From Solirubrobacter sp963792915 (lineage in GTDB: Bacteria > Actinomycetota > Thermoleophilia > Solirubrobacterales > Solirubrobacteraceae), in contig CAWBYD010000003.1 in the NCBI GenBank assembly GCA_963792915.1, positions 744,001 to 808,000 on the forward strand: a stretch of DNA of 64,000 bases, written 5' to 3'. Shown piece after piece: positions 17,755 through 25,098 of this stretch; the first letter of the stretch is position 1; each line of letters begins with the position of its first letter. The notes under the pieces were generated by a model. It did not search any database, was not told the DNA's origin, and saw only the letters and a list, made by a program, of their open reading frames with translations. The translations under genes were made by a program, and so were the position numbers.

Positions 17755-17830
17755 GCGTCCCGCCGACCGCCTCGACGCGGTCCGCGCAACCGACGAGTCC
17801 CAGCCCGTGCGCCAGGCCCGGCGAGCGCAA
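17696..17830 (-). pseudogene. C-terminal relic of a sensor histidine kinase
   Basis: On the minus strand a 45-codon segment ends at TGA 17693-17695. It reads GLAHGLGLVGCADRVEAVGG, then TLRIQSRAG and HLVELAL. This matches the last part of a NarX/DesK-type HATPase domain, whose usual form is G-L-x-G-L-x-D-R-V-E-A-L-G-G followed by L-x-I-x-S-x-x-G. Upstream on that strand no HATPase N-box or dimerisation domain is recognisable in any frame. It overlaps the 3' end of ndh antisense and appears to be the remains of a lost two-component kinase. Confidence 0.55.
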
Positions 17831-18198
17831 CCACCGGCCGCGAGAAGCGCGAGCGGGTTGCCGCGAGCCCGGCGAGCATCCGCTCTCGCACCCGCTCGTG
17901 ACGCTCGTCGAGTGCCGTTCGTCCCGATCCTGACGCGATCGTGCTGCCGGGCCGAGCGCACGGCCGGAGCGCCCGCCTCTTGGACGATCGCGACTCGTTG
18001 TCGAAGGGTCGCGGGGGCCGGTCAATCTGAGCTCATGCTCCCCTGTCTTGAGTCCTCGGACGTATGTAGATGTCGCGACGATGGTCCACTTCAAGGCGAC
18101 TTCGTTCGCCCTGACACACACCTCCCGATGACTTCGCGGACAGCCCCTGAGGTCGTTGGTCTAAGTGACATCGTCCGCGCCGCGGGACGCTCGATCGC
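17831..18198 (+). other. Intergenic stretch, 368 bases
   Basis: No intact gene is recognised. On the minus strand it may hold further decayed sequence of the histidine-kinase relic, but no motif is readable. The right end presumably holds the promoter for the small membrane protein and the cyd genes. Confidence 0.5.
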
Positions 18199-18561
18199 AT
18201 GAGTTACGCAGTCGAATACATGGGGGGCGGGGTCGTCCCCGGCTTCGGGATCGTGCTCCTCCTCCTGATCGTCCCGGAGCTCGCCGCGATCGCCGTCGTC
18301 GTCGCCACGATCGCCGTCCTCGTCGGGCTCGTGGCGCTCGCCGTCGCGGCGCTCGCAAGCCCGTACCTACTCGTGCGCAGCGTTCGCCGCCTTCTTGACC
18401 CAACGAAGAACATGATGGATCCACCGGCCGAGCGGGATTCCGGAGCCGATCGGCCGCTGGACCGCCTGCGGGTCTTGGGCCGAGCACACGTGACCGCGTT
18501 CGCTCACGACGAGGCCGAGGCGGGCGCGATCCTCACAGACGTCACTCGGGACGCCGCGTAG
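18199..18561 (+). CDS. Small membrane protein of unknown function
   Basis: A 120-residue protein with a long hydrophobic N-terminal half (IVLLLLIVPELAAIAVVVAT and VLVGLVALAVAALASPYLLV, about two helices, residues 15-63). An Arg-rich junction (VRSVRRLLD) and a charged C-terminal tail (~65-120) follow. It ends ten bases before cydA on the same strand, so it may be a small accessory of the respiratory block; no known Cyd accessory family is matched. No lipobox. Confidence 0.65.
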   Translation: MSYAVEYMGGGVVPGFGIVLLLLIVPELAAIAVVVATIAVLVGLVALAVAALASPYLLVRSVRRLLDPTKNMMDPPAERDSGADRPLDRLRVLGRAHVTAFAHDEAEAGAILTDVTRDAA

Positions 18562-18570
18562 GCGAGCTGC

Positions 18571-19944
18571 GTGGGCGACCTCCTCGGCTCAATCCACAGC
18601 GGGGCGCTTGGCCCGGTCGCGCAGGATCACCTGCTCCAGGCGCGGCAGATGCAGGCGCTGTCGTTCACCGCCCACATCCCGCTGGTGTGCTTCGGCATCG
18701 CCTTCCCGGTGATGGTGCTGCTCATGGAGTGGTGGGGGCAGCGCACCGGCAACCCGCTGTGTCGGACGATCGCGCGCCGGTGGAGCCGGGTGATGATCGC
18801 CCTGTTCGCGATCGGCGCGATCACCGGCACGGTGTTGAGCTTCGAGATGGGCGTGCTGTGGCCGAACTTCACAGCGACGTTCGGCGGAGTCTTCGGACTC
18901 GGCTTCGCCATCGAGGGGTTCTCGTTCTTCCTTGAGGCGATCTTCCTGGGCATCTACGTCTACGGCTGGGACCGGCTCTCGCCGCGCATGCACCTGCTCA
19001 GCGGGATCCCCATCGCCGTCACCGGATTCCTGGGATCGTGGATGGTCATCTCGGTCAACGCGTGGATGAACCACCCGAGCGGCTTCCGGCTGGTTGCCGG
19101 CCGCGTCGTCGACGTCCACCCCTGGAAGGCGCTCTTTGGCAACAACTTCCTGTGGCACGAGCTCATCCACATGTACATCGCCGCGTACCTGGTCACCGGG
19201 TTCATCACGGCCGGCGTCTACGCGGTCGCGCGGCTGCGCGGGCGCTGGACCCGCTACGAGCGTACGGCGATCGTGCTGCCGCTGATGATCGCCGCGCTCG
19301 CCGCACCGACCCAGTTCCTCGTCGGCGACTGGGCGGCGCGCACAATCAGCCGGGACGAGCCGACCAAGCTCGCCGCGATCGAGGGCCTGGCCAAGACGAC
19401 CAAGGGCGCCCCCTTGCACGTCCTCGGCCTCTATGAGCACGGGCAGGTTCGGCACGGCGTGCGCATCCCCAAGGCGCTCTCCGTGCTCGCCTTCCACGAC
19501 CCCAGCGCGCGGGTCCAGGGGCTCGACGCGGTGCCGCCGTCGAACCGTCCGCCGGTCAACGTCGTCCGCGTCTCCTTCCAGACGATGGTCGGCATCGGCA
19601 CGATGCTGGCGATCCTCGGCATCCTCACGGTGGTCGTGCGCCTGCGCCGACGGCGGTTGCCCACCCAGCGGGCGTACTACGCGGCCGTCGCGGCCGCGGG
19701 CCCGCTGTCCGTGGTCGCGCTCGTGGCCGGCTGGGTCACGACCGAGGTTGGGCGCCAGCCCTGGGTCGTCTACGGAGTGATGCGCACCAGCGACGCCGTC
19801 ACCGGAGCGGGCGTCATCCCGGTCAGCTACGCCGGGCTGTGGGCGCTCTACGTCGCGGTAGGCGCGGCCACCGTGTGGATCCTCCGTCGCCTCGCGCGCA
19901 TGCCGATCGAAACGCCCGCTGCGCCGGGCACGGCCCCCGCCTGA
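18571..19944 (+). CDS. cydA: Cytochrome bd-type quinol oxidase subunit I
   Basis: A 457-residue CydA. Quinol is oxidised and oxygen reduced at hemes b558, b595 and d in the membrane. Visible features include the N-terminal ALSFTAHIPLVCFGIAFPV with a heme histidine, VLSFEMGVLWPNF with an acidic membrane residue, GFSFFLEAIFLGIYVYGW, the segment LWHELIHMY, and the hallmark GRQPWVVYGVMRT near residue 395. The length and modest Q-loop place it with the short-loop (CIO-like) type. The start is GTG. The partner cydB follows after nine bases but carries a frameshift. Confidence 0.95.
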   Translation: MGDLLGSIHSGALGPVAQDHLLQARQMQALSFTAHIPLVCFGIAFPVMVLLMEWWGQRTGNPLCRTIARRWSRVMIALFAIGAITGTVLSFEMGVLWPNFTATFGGVFGLGFAIEGFSFFLEAIFLGIYVYGWDRLSPRMHLLSGIPIAVTGFLGSWMVISVNAWMNHPSGFRLVAGRVVDVHPWKALFGNNFLWHELIHMYIAAYLVTGFITAGVYAVARLRGRWTRYERTAIVLPLMIAALAAPTQFLVGDWAARTISRDEPTKLAAIEGLAKTTKGAPLHVLGLYEHGQVRHGVRIPKALSVLAFHDPSARVQGLDAVPPSNRPPVNVVRVSFQTMVGIGTMLAILGILTVVVRLRRRRLPTQRAYYAAVAAAGPLSVVALVAGWVTTEVGRQPWVVYGVMRTSDAVTGAGVIPVSYAGLWALYVAVGAATVWILRRLARMPIETPAAPGTAPA

Positions 19945-19953
19945 GGTGATCGC

Positions 19954-21214
19954 GTGGCGCTGACGGCCGTCCCACTCGTGTTCGTTCTTGTCGGACTGAC
20001 GTGCTACATCGTGTTGGCTGGCGCCGACTTCGGCGCCGCCATCTGGCAGATCACCGCCCCGCAGACCCGGGACGGGCGGCGGATTCCGCGACTTCGCGCA
20101 CAACGTCATGGCGCCGGTGTGGGAGGCCAACCACGTGTGGTTGATCTTCGTGCTCACGGTCACCTGGACTGCGTACCCCGCCGCGTTGGGCTCGATCGCG
20201 TCGACCCTCTCGATCGCGCTCATCGTGGCGGTGCTGGGCATCGTCATCCGCGGCGCGGCGTACGCCGTGTCGGCCGGCACATCGGGTCCGCGGCAGGTTC
20301 GCAAGCTCGACTTCGTCTCCGCCATCTCGTCGATCGTGACGCCGTTTGCGCTCGGTGCGTGCGTCGGTGGCATCGCGTCGAGGCGAGTCCCGTACGGCCA
20401 GGCCCAAGGGGACCTGGTGTCGAGCTGGCTCAACCCGACCTCGGCGGTCATCGGCGCGCTGGCAATCGCGATCTCCGCCTATCTGGCCGCCGTCTACCTC
20501 TGTGACGACGCGCAGCGCCGCGGAGAGCATGACCTCGTGGCTCCATATCGGCGGCGCGCGCTCGGCGCCGGCGCGGTCGCCGGTCTGCTCGCCCTCGCCG
20601 GGCTCGGCGTCCTGCAGCGCGACGCCCATCTGCTGTACCGCGAGCTGCTCGCCGGCCCCGGGCTCCCCGCCGTGATCCTGTCGGGTGCGGCGGGCGTCTC
20701 GGCCTTCGGGCTCGTACTCCGCCGGCGATTCCAGCTCGCGCGCCTCGCCGCGGCCCTCGCCGTCGCGGCGATCGTGGCCGGGTGGGCGCTCGCCCAACAG
20801 CCCCAGCTCCTGCCCGGCCTGACGGTCAACCAAGCCGCCGCCCCACGCGACACGCTGATCGCCGTCATCATCGCCGTCACAGGCGGCGGCATCGTCGTGA
20901 TCCCTTCGCTCCTCGTGCTGCTGCGGCTGTCCGTCGCCGGCCGCCTCGGCGAGTACAGCGCCGACGGCGGCTCCGTCGACCCAGGCAACGGTCGCGTCCG
21001 CACCCCGGGGCTCCATCCGGCCCGCGCCGGGCGCCTCGCCATCGCCTGCCTCGTCGCCGGCTTCGGCTTCCTCACCGTTGCCGAAGTCGGGTGGGCGCAC
21101 GCGATCGGTGTGACCATGCTGTTCGCGGCGATCGCGCTCGGCCTCGCGGCGGCTGCGCCGGGGCTCCTCGAGGCCAACGAATCTGACGGCAGCTCGCGCT
21201 CAGGAGCCCCGTGA
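19954..21214 (+). pseudogene. cydB: Cytochrome bd-type quinol oxidase subunit II, interrupted by a +1 frameshift
   Basis: The first ~43 codons (from GTG 19954) encode the CydB N terminus, with CYIVLAGADFGAAIWQIT and then DGRRI. At about 20083-20087 the frame breaks. The next base frame continues as RDFAHNVMAPVWEANHVWLI and runs as good CydB to 21214, with all remaining helices. Removing one T or C in GGATTCCGCGAC restores the expected GRRIRDFAHN junction. Everything else about the gene looks healthy. Either this is an error in the sequence, or subunit II is lost, which would leave CydA without its partner. Confidence 0.88.
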
Positions 21215-21410
21215 GGGTCGAGAGGACATTCGACGACGAGGCATGTGCCCTGCCCGCCCCGGCTGTGGACGCTGAGCGCCCCGATGGTGCGCGCCGTTAC
21301 GCGCTCGCGCCGAGCGCGCATGGTCATCGGACCGGCGGTGGGAGCGGACGCCTCTCACCTGATTCCCCGAGCCTCTTGCTCGCGCCCGTCGGCAGCCTCA
21401 AGGTAGCCGC

Positions 21411-22217
21411 ATGACCGTACTCGACGCCTTCGATCTCGCCGTCTGCGACGACGCAGAGCTCGGTCGGCGCGCGGCGGCGGGCGATGCTCAGGCCCGGCGC
21501 GAGTTGATCGAGCGGTACGTCCCGCTCGCGCGCAGGCTCGCTCTACGCTACCGCTCGTCGGGGGAGCCGCCGGACGACCTGATCCAGGTCGCCTCGCTCG
21601 CGCTCCTGAAGATCGTCGACCGCTGGCACCCGGAGATGGGGTACGCGTTCTCCTCGTACGCCGTGCCGACGATCCTCGGCGAGCTGCGCCGGTACTTCAG
21701 GGACGCGACGTGGATCGTGCGCCCGCCGCGGGGGCTCATCGAGCTCAGCCTCCTTGTCGAGACCGAGCGGCAGAAGATCGGCACCGTGCTCGGGCGCGAG
21801 CCGACGGTCGCCGAGCTCGCAGAGCGTCTTGACCGCCCGCACACCGCGGTGTGCGCGGCCGTCGAGGCCTACGCCTCTCGCGTCCCGCGCTCGCTCGACA
21901 GCGCGGCCGACGGCGCCGAGCCTGACCCCGCGACGATCGGCGACGTGATCGGTTTCGACGACGCCGAGTACGAACGGGCCGAGGCGAGGACCACCGTTCA
22001 ACGGCTTACCTTGACCCTCGATCCACGTGCGCGCGACGTGCTGCGCATGCGCTTCCAGCACGACCTCCGACAGAGGGAGATCGCAGCGGCGATCGGCTGC
22101 TCGCAGGAGCAGGTCTCCCGGATCATCAGGACGTCGCTCGAGCAGCTGTCCGCCCACGCCTCCATGGCCTGCGGCGGATGGTCGATGAGCGACGCAACCG
22201 AAGGGGCGACGGCATGA
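21411..22217 (+). CDS. SigB/SigF-type alternative sigma factor
   Basis: A 268-residue sigma-70 protein of the stress/sporulation class. Region 2 includes RRELIERYVPLARRLALRYR, GEPPDDLIQVASLALLKIVD and FSSYAVPTILGELRRYFRD. Region 3 follows, starting IVRPPRGLIELSL, and region 4 is DVLRMRFQHDLRQREIAAAI with EQVSRIIRTSLEQL. In actinobacteria this class is often controlled by anti-sigma and anti-anti-sigma partners; none is adjacent here. The next gene's ATG overlaps its stop (ATGA at 22214), so two small proteins are made with it. Targets may include the Usp and respiratory genes, but no promoter match was tested. Confidence 0.92.
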   Translation: MTVLDAFDLAVCDDAELGRRAAAGDAQARRELIERYVPLARRLALRYRSSGEPPDDLIQVASLALLKIVDRWHPEMGYAFSSYAVPTILGELRRYFRDATWIVRPPRGLIELSLLVETERQKIGTVLGREPTVAELAERLDRPHTAVCAAVEAYASRVPRSLDSAADGAEPDPATIGDVIGFDDAEYERAEARTTVQRLTLTLDPRARDVLRMRFQHDLRQREIAAAIGCSQEQVSRIIRTSLEQLSAHASMACGGWSMSDATEGATA

Positions 22218-22510
22218 CCTCCCGACGCGTTCGCGCGTACGCGCGCGTGACTACGCCGCTTGACAACCTCGGCCCAGCCAGGCTGCTCGGCCCGGGGCAG
22301 GCGCAGATCCGCCGCGTGGCGGACACCCTTGTCTTCTGCGCCGCCCTCCCGAACGATGCGTCGGCGCGCGCCGAGTTCGCCGGCGTCGAGGCGCTGCTCG
22401 AGCACCTGGTGGCGTGCGGCCGCTGGAGCCCGGAGCGCGCCGGCAGCCTCGGCGACGACGCCTGGGCCTGCGGGCCCGGGCCGGACTCCTTCCATCTCCT
22501 CGCCGCTTGA
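22214..22510 (+). CDS. Hypothetical protein coupled to the sigma factor
   Basis: A 98-residue protein starting MTSRRVRAYARVTTPLDNLG; its ATG overlaps the sigma-factor stop. A central segment AEFAGVEALLEHLVACGRWS looks like an amphipathic helix pair. Two cysteines at ~46 and ~70 and one near the end (DDAWACGPGP) are present but do not form a known metal motif. No membrane segment. Unknown family; the tight coupling makes it a candidate regulator of the sigma factor. Confidence 0.6.
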   Translation: MTSRRVRAYARVTTPLDNLGPARLLGPGQAQIRRVADTLVFCAALPNDASARAEFAGVEALLEHLVACGRWSPERAGSLGDDAWACGPGPDSFHLLAA

Positions 22511-22515
22511 TCGGG

Positions 22516-22725
22516 ATGCGTAGCGCGCTCGACGTCGGGCGGATCCGCCCGGCCGAACTGTTCGACGCCTGGCTGTTCGCGGAGGCGGACGCCACGTTGG
22601 CGCTAGCTGCGTGGCGCTCCGCGGCGAGCGATGACAAGGCCGGCGCCTATGGCATCTACCGAGCGGCCCTGGACCGTGAGGCCCAGGCGGCCCGGATGCT
22701 CGAGCTGCGCCTCGAGGCCGCCTGA
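22516..22725 (+). CDS. Small helical protein, similar to the one at 2505
   Basis: A 69-residue Ala-rich helical protein (MRSALDVGRIRPAELFDAWL; later GIYRAALDREAQAARMLEL). It follows the previous gene by five bases. The stretch W-x-S-A-A ... Y-x-x-A-L-x-R-E-x-x-A-A is shared with the protein at 2505-2786, suggesting a small family attached to regulatory operons. TTG 22507 is an alternative start. Confidence 0.55.
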   Translation: MRSALDVGRIRPAELFDAWLFAEADATLALAAWRSAASDDKAGAYGIYRAALDREAQAARMLELRLEAA

Positions 22726-22898
22726 ACCTGACCTCGATCACCCACGCCAGAGGCGTGCATGGCCCAATCCCACCCTCTCGTCCCCCTCGCCGCCGCCGAT
22801 CGCGTGCGTGGTCGCTCACCAGTCGCGCGGCCGCGGATTCTTTTCCGCGGACGCGCTCAGCCGGGCGACCGACACCCCGCCCCGGGCCGTCGTCGGAG

Positions 22899-23106
22899 AG
22901 CCTGGTGCGTCTACGGCCTGCTGGATTCCCAGACGTCGCGTTCTAGGGCGACGCGGCGGGCGATCCGGCGAATCCGAGACCGTTAGACGCACCAGGCTTT
23001 CGGGTGGCGCCTGGTCTGCGCAGAATCGACGGCGTACGGCCGCGGCTTGGGACCGGGGCGGGAGTCGCTGAAACGGGCTGAAAACAAACACCCTGGTGCG
23101 TCTACA
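22899..23106. repeat. Inverted and direct copies of a tRNA-Leu-like 14-mer
   Basis: CCTGGTGCGTCTAC occurs at 22901-22914. It occurs again as its reverse complement (TAGACGCACCAGG) at 22984-22996, and as a direct copy at 23092-23105. The first two, with flanks AGCC...CGG, form an inverted repeat of about 18 bp around a ~65-base centre. The same 14-mer with one change (CCTGGCGCGTCTAC) lies inside the tRNA-Leu gene at 23207-23220. The whole 22726-23124 stretch has no recognised gene. It may be debris of tRNA-linked integration events or a small palindromic element. Confidence 0.65.
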
Positions 23107-23124
23107 TCAGGCGTCTACAACTAG

Positions 23125-23148
23125 AAAAGCCCGCATTTGCGGGCTTTT
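23125..23148 (-). terminator. Rho-independent terminator after tRNA-Leu
   Basis: AAAAGCCCGC-ATTT-GCGGGCTTTT forms a perfect 10-bp hairpin with a T run. It stands six bases beyond the tRNA 3' end on the minus strand. Being symmetrical, it could also stop rightward transcription from the 22.7 kb side. Confidence 0.88.
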
Positions 23149-23153
23149 CTTAG

Positions 23154-23238
23154 TGCGCCGAAGAGGACTCGAACCTCCACGGGATTACCTCCCACCAGGC
23201 CCTCAACCTGGCGCGTCTACCAATTCCGCCATCGGCGC
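23154..23238 (-). tRNA. tRNA-Leu (anticodon GAG)
   Basis: On the minus strand the gene starts GCGCCGATGGCGGAATTGG. The acceptor stem GCGCCGA pairs with TCGGCGC near the 3' end. The anticodon arm is CCAGG-TTGAGGG-CCTGG with GAG in the loop, a variable arm typical of class II tRNAs follows (GTGGGAGGTAATCCCGT region), and the T arm contains GGTTCGAGTCC. It is 85 bases including the discriminator A; CCA is not encoded. It reads CUC and CUU leucine codons, CUC being very common in this GC-rich DNA. It lies at the junction between the accessory-looking left part and the SOS region. Confidence 0.96.
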
Positions 23239-23304
23239 GGGGGCGTGCCGAGTATAGACACGCGGCTCGCGGTTGAGTCCGTCCGCCGGGGCTTGTACCT
23301 TGTG

Positions 23305-23318
23305 CGAACACACGTTCG
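23305..23318 (+). promoter_or_regulatory. LexA box upstream of lexA
   Basis: CGAACACACGTTCG matches the actinobacterial/Bacillus SOS consensus CGAACRNRYGTTYG. It lies 26 bases before the lexA ATG, consistent with autoregulation. The same motif recurs at imuB (28023) and dnaE2 (33390). Confidence 0.93.
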
Positions 23319-23343
23319 AGAGCCGGAGGAGCACGGGCAGGAC

Positions 23344-23982
23344 ATGGACATCGGTAAGGATCTGACGAAGCGCCAGCAGGAGATCTTCGACTTCATCAAG
23401 CGCTACTCCGCGCGCTACGGCTACCCGCCCACGGTACGAGACATCGGCAAGGCGGTGGGGCTCGCGTCGTCGTCGACGGTGCACGCGCATCTCGCCAATC
23501 TCGAGAAGGTGGGGCTGCTGCGGCGCGACCCGTCGAAGCCGCGCGCGATCGAGCTGCTGGACCGGGCGGCGTCGAGCGCCGTGGACGCGGTCAAGTCGGC
23601 GGTCAAGCCGTCGGGGCTGCCGCTGGTCGGACATGTCGCCGCCGGTCAGCCGCTGCTGGCCGAGGAGAACATCGAGGACTACGTGCAGATCCCGGACATC
23701 GCGGGCGGCGAGGATGGCGAGTACCTCCTGCGCGTGCGCGGCGAGTCGATGAAGAACGCCGGGATCCTGCCTGACGACGTCGTCGTGGTCCGCCGCCAGG
23801 ACACGGCGGAGGACGGCGAGATCGTCGTCGCGCTGGTGGGGGAGGAGGCGACGGTCAAGCGGTTCTTCCGCGAGTCCGATCACGTGCGCCTCCAGCCCGA
23901 GAACGAGACGATGGAGCCGATCCGCTCGCGCGAGGTGCGCGTGCTCGGCCGCGTCGTCGGAGTGATGAGGAAGGTCGCATGA
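23344..23982 (+). CDS. lexA: SOS repressor LexA
   Basis: A 212-residue LexA. The winged HTH is at ~1-65 (LTKRQQEIFDFIKRYSARYG and GLASSSTVHAHLANLEKVGL). The self-cleavage bond is Ala100-Gly101 in GHVAAGQP, with nucleophile Ser135 in RGESMKNAG and general-base Lys172 in EEATVKRFF. It represses SOS genes until RecA filaments trigger cleavage. GGAGGA at 23325-23330 is the only nearby site, 13 bases before the ATG, a rather long spacing. A LexA box lies just upstream. The stop overlaps the next ATG (ATGA at 23979), coupling a repeat-rich zinc-ribbon protein to the repressor. Confidence 0.97.
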   Translation: MDIGKDLTKRQQEIFDFIKRYSARYGYPPTVRDIGKAVGLASSSTVHAHLANLEKVGLLRRDPSKPRAIELLDRAASSAVDAVKSAVKPSGLPLVGHVAAGQPLLAEENIEDYVQIPDIAGGEDGEYLLRVRGESMKNAGILPDDVVVVRRQDTAEDGEIVVALVGEEATVKRFFRESDHVRLQPENETMEPIRSREVRVLGRVVGVMRKVA

Positions 23983-24698
23983 CGACGTTGATCGCTGAGC
24001 GGCGTCCCGGCTCGCGGCTGCACGGCAGCGGCGAGGAGGGGCGTCAGGAGTCCCTGTTCGGCGGGGAGGCGCTCGCTCCCGCGCGTCCTCCGACGCCGGT
24101 ACCGTGGGAGGCGCGCATCGCGCCGCAGCGCGCAGTCGAGCCGCAACAGGCGCCCGAAGACCCCGATTCCACTCCGCCCGCGCCGCCCCGGCTCGTCGGA
24201 CCGCCCCACGCGACCACGGCACTCGGTTCCGCGCCGCCGGCGCCGCACGCGCACGAGCCCGCCGCCACGGCTCTCGAGCCGGCCCCTCACACCCCCGAGC
24301 TCGCCGCCACGGCTCTCGAGCCCGCCCCTCACATGCCCGAGCTCGCCGCCACGGCTCTCGAGCCGGCCCCTCACACCCCCGAGCTCGCCGCCACGGCTCT
24401 CGAGCCCGCCCCTCACATGCCCGAGCTCGCCGCCACGGCTCTCGAGCCCGCCCCTCACGCGCCGGAGTCGGTGCCCACGGCCCGCGAGCCTGAAGCGCAC
24501 GTCGCGCCCGCGCTCGCGCCGAGCGTCACCGGCGCGCCGCTCGCCCGCCCCACACTCGACGACGCGGTCTCGCGCGCCTGGGAGGGCTTGCTCACGGGGC
24601 TCCCGGCGGCCTGCTCCGTGTGCGGCGACGAGCTGCGACCCTCGCTCGGCGGCCCGGTGCAAGGGAGTTGCGGCTCCTGCGGCGCCTCGATCGATTAG
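23979..24698 (+). CDS. Repeat-rich protein with a C-terminal zinc ribbon, coupled to lexA
   Basis: A 239-residue protein of unknown function. Residues ~1-90 are Pro/Ala-rich; ~95-164 are five 14-residue repeats of the form AATALEPAPHTPEL; the C-terminal ~50 residues hold a helix (LDDAVSRAWEGLLTGLP) and two CxxC knuckles (CSVCGDEL and CGSCGAS), a zinc ribbon. Its ATG overlaps the lexA stop, so it should be co-expressed and SOS-induced from the lexA promoter. The zinc ribbon is probably the conserved part and the repeats a variable linker. It is a candidate for an uncharacterised DNA-damage accessory; no known family name can be given. Confidence 0.75.
   Translation: MTTLIAERRPGSRLHGSGEEGRQESLFGGEALAPARPPTPVPWEARIAPQRAVEPQQAPEDPDSTPPAPPRLVGPPHATTALGSAPPAPHAHEPAATALEPAPHTPELAATALEPAPHMPELAATALEPAPHTPELAATALEPAPHMPELAATALEPAPHAPESVPTAREPEAHVAPALAPSVTGAPLARPTLDDAVSRAWEGLLTGLPAACSVCGDELRPSLGGPVQGSCGSCGASID
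24261..24470 (+). repeat. Five 42-bp in-frame tandem repeats (two 84-bp higher-order units)
   Basis: GCCGCCACGGCTCTCGAGCC begins each of five units of 42 bases (14 codons). Units 1 and 3 (…CACACCCCC…) are identical, as are units 2 and 4 (…CACATGCCC…), so a two-unit 84-bp block was duplicated recently. Unit 5 has diverged at its end. All keep the reading frame. Confidence 0.9.
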
Positions 24699-24711
24699 CC
24701 TCCTGCCCGCG

Positions 24712-25092
24712 ATGAGCGTGGCAGAGGATCGCAGCGAGCTCGCGCGGCTCGAAGAGGAATGGATGGATCGCATGCAGGCGCGCGACATGGAGCGCCTCGA
24801 GGAGATCGTCGCGCCCGGCTTTCGCTTCACCGCGATCCACCTGCACCCGGAGCCGATGACCCGCGAGCAATGGATGGGCGCGGCGCGGGAGGGCTACACG
24901 ATCGTGTCGTTCGCCTTCGAACGGATGGACATCGACCTGTTCGGCGACACGGCGGTCATCCACGCGCGCTACTCGCAGGTCGCCAACTACGAATCGACCA
25001 ACCTCTCGAACGTGTTCCGTCTCACCGACGTGTGGGCGCGCGGCGTGCACGGGTGGCAGGTCGTCGCCCGCCACTCGTCGATCCTGGGTTGA
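24712..25092 (+). CDS. NTF2-like (SnoaL/DUF4440) family protein
   Basis: A 126-residue single-domain NTF2-like fold. An N-terminal helix pair (LARLEEEWMDRMQARDMERL) is followed by sheet strands FRFTAIHLHPEPMTREQW, DIDLFGDTAVIHARYSQVAN and VWARGVHGWQVVARHSSI, the usual DUF4440 ending with a Trp-x-x-V-x-R-H pattern. Members bind or turn over small molecules, but the ligand is not predictable. Thirteen bases after the lexA-coupled orphan, so possibly in the same transcript. Confidence 0.85.
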   Translation: MSVAEDRSELARLEEEWMDRMQARDMERLEEIVAPGFRFTAIHLHPEPMTREQWMGAAREGYTIVSFAFERMDIDLFGDTAVIHARYSQVANYESTNLSNVFRLTDVWARGVHGWQVVARHSSILG

Positions 25093-25098
25093 CCCGGG

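Noticed and set aside
18589..20451. Long minus-strand frame opposite cydA/cydB
   Set aside because: Shadow of the cyd genes; the plus-strand proteins carry all conserved motifs.
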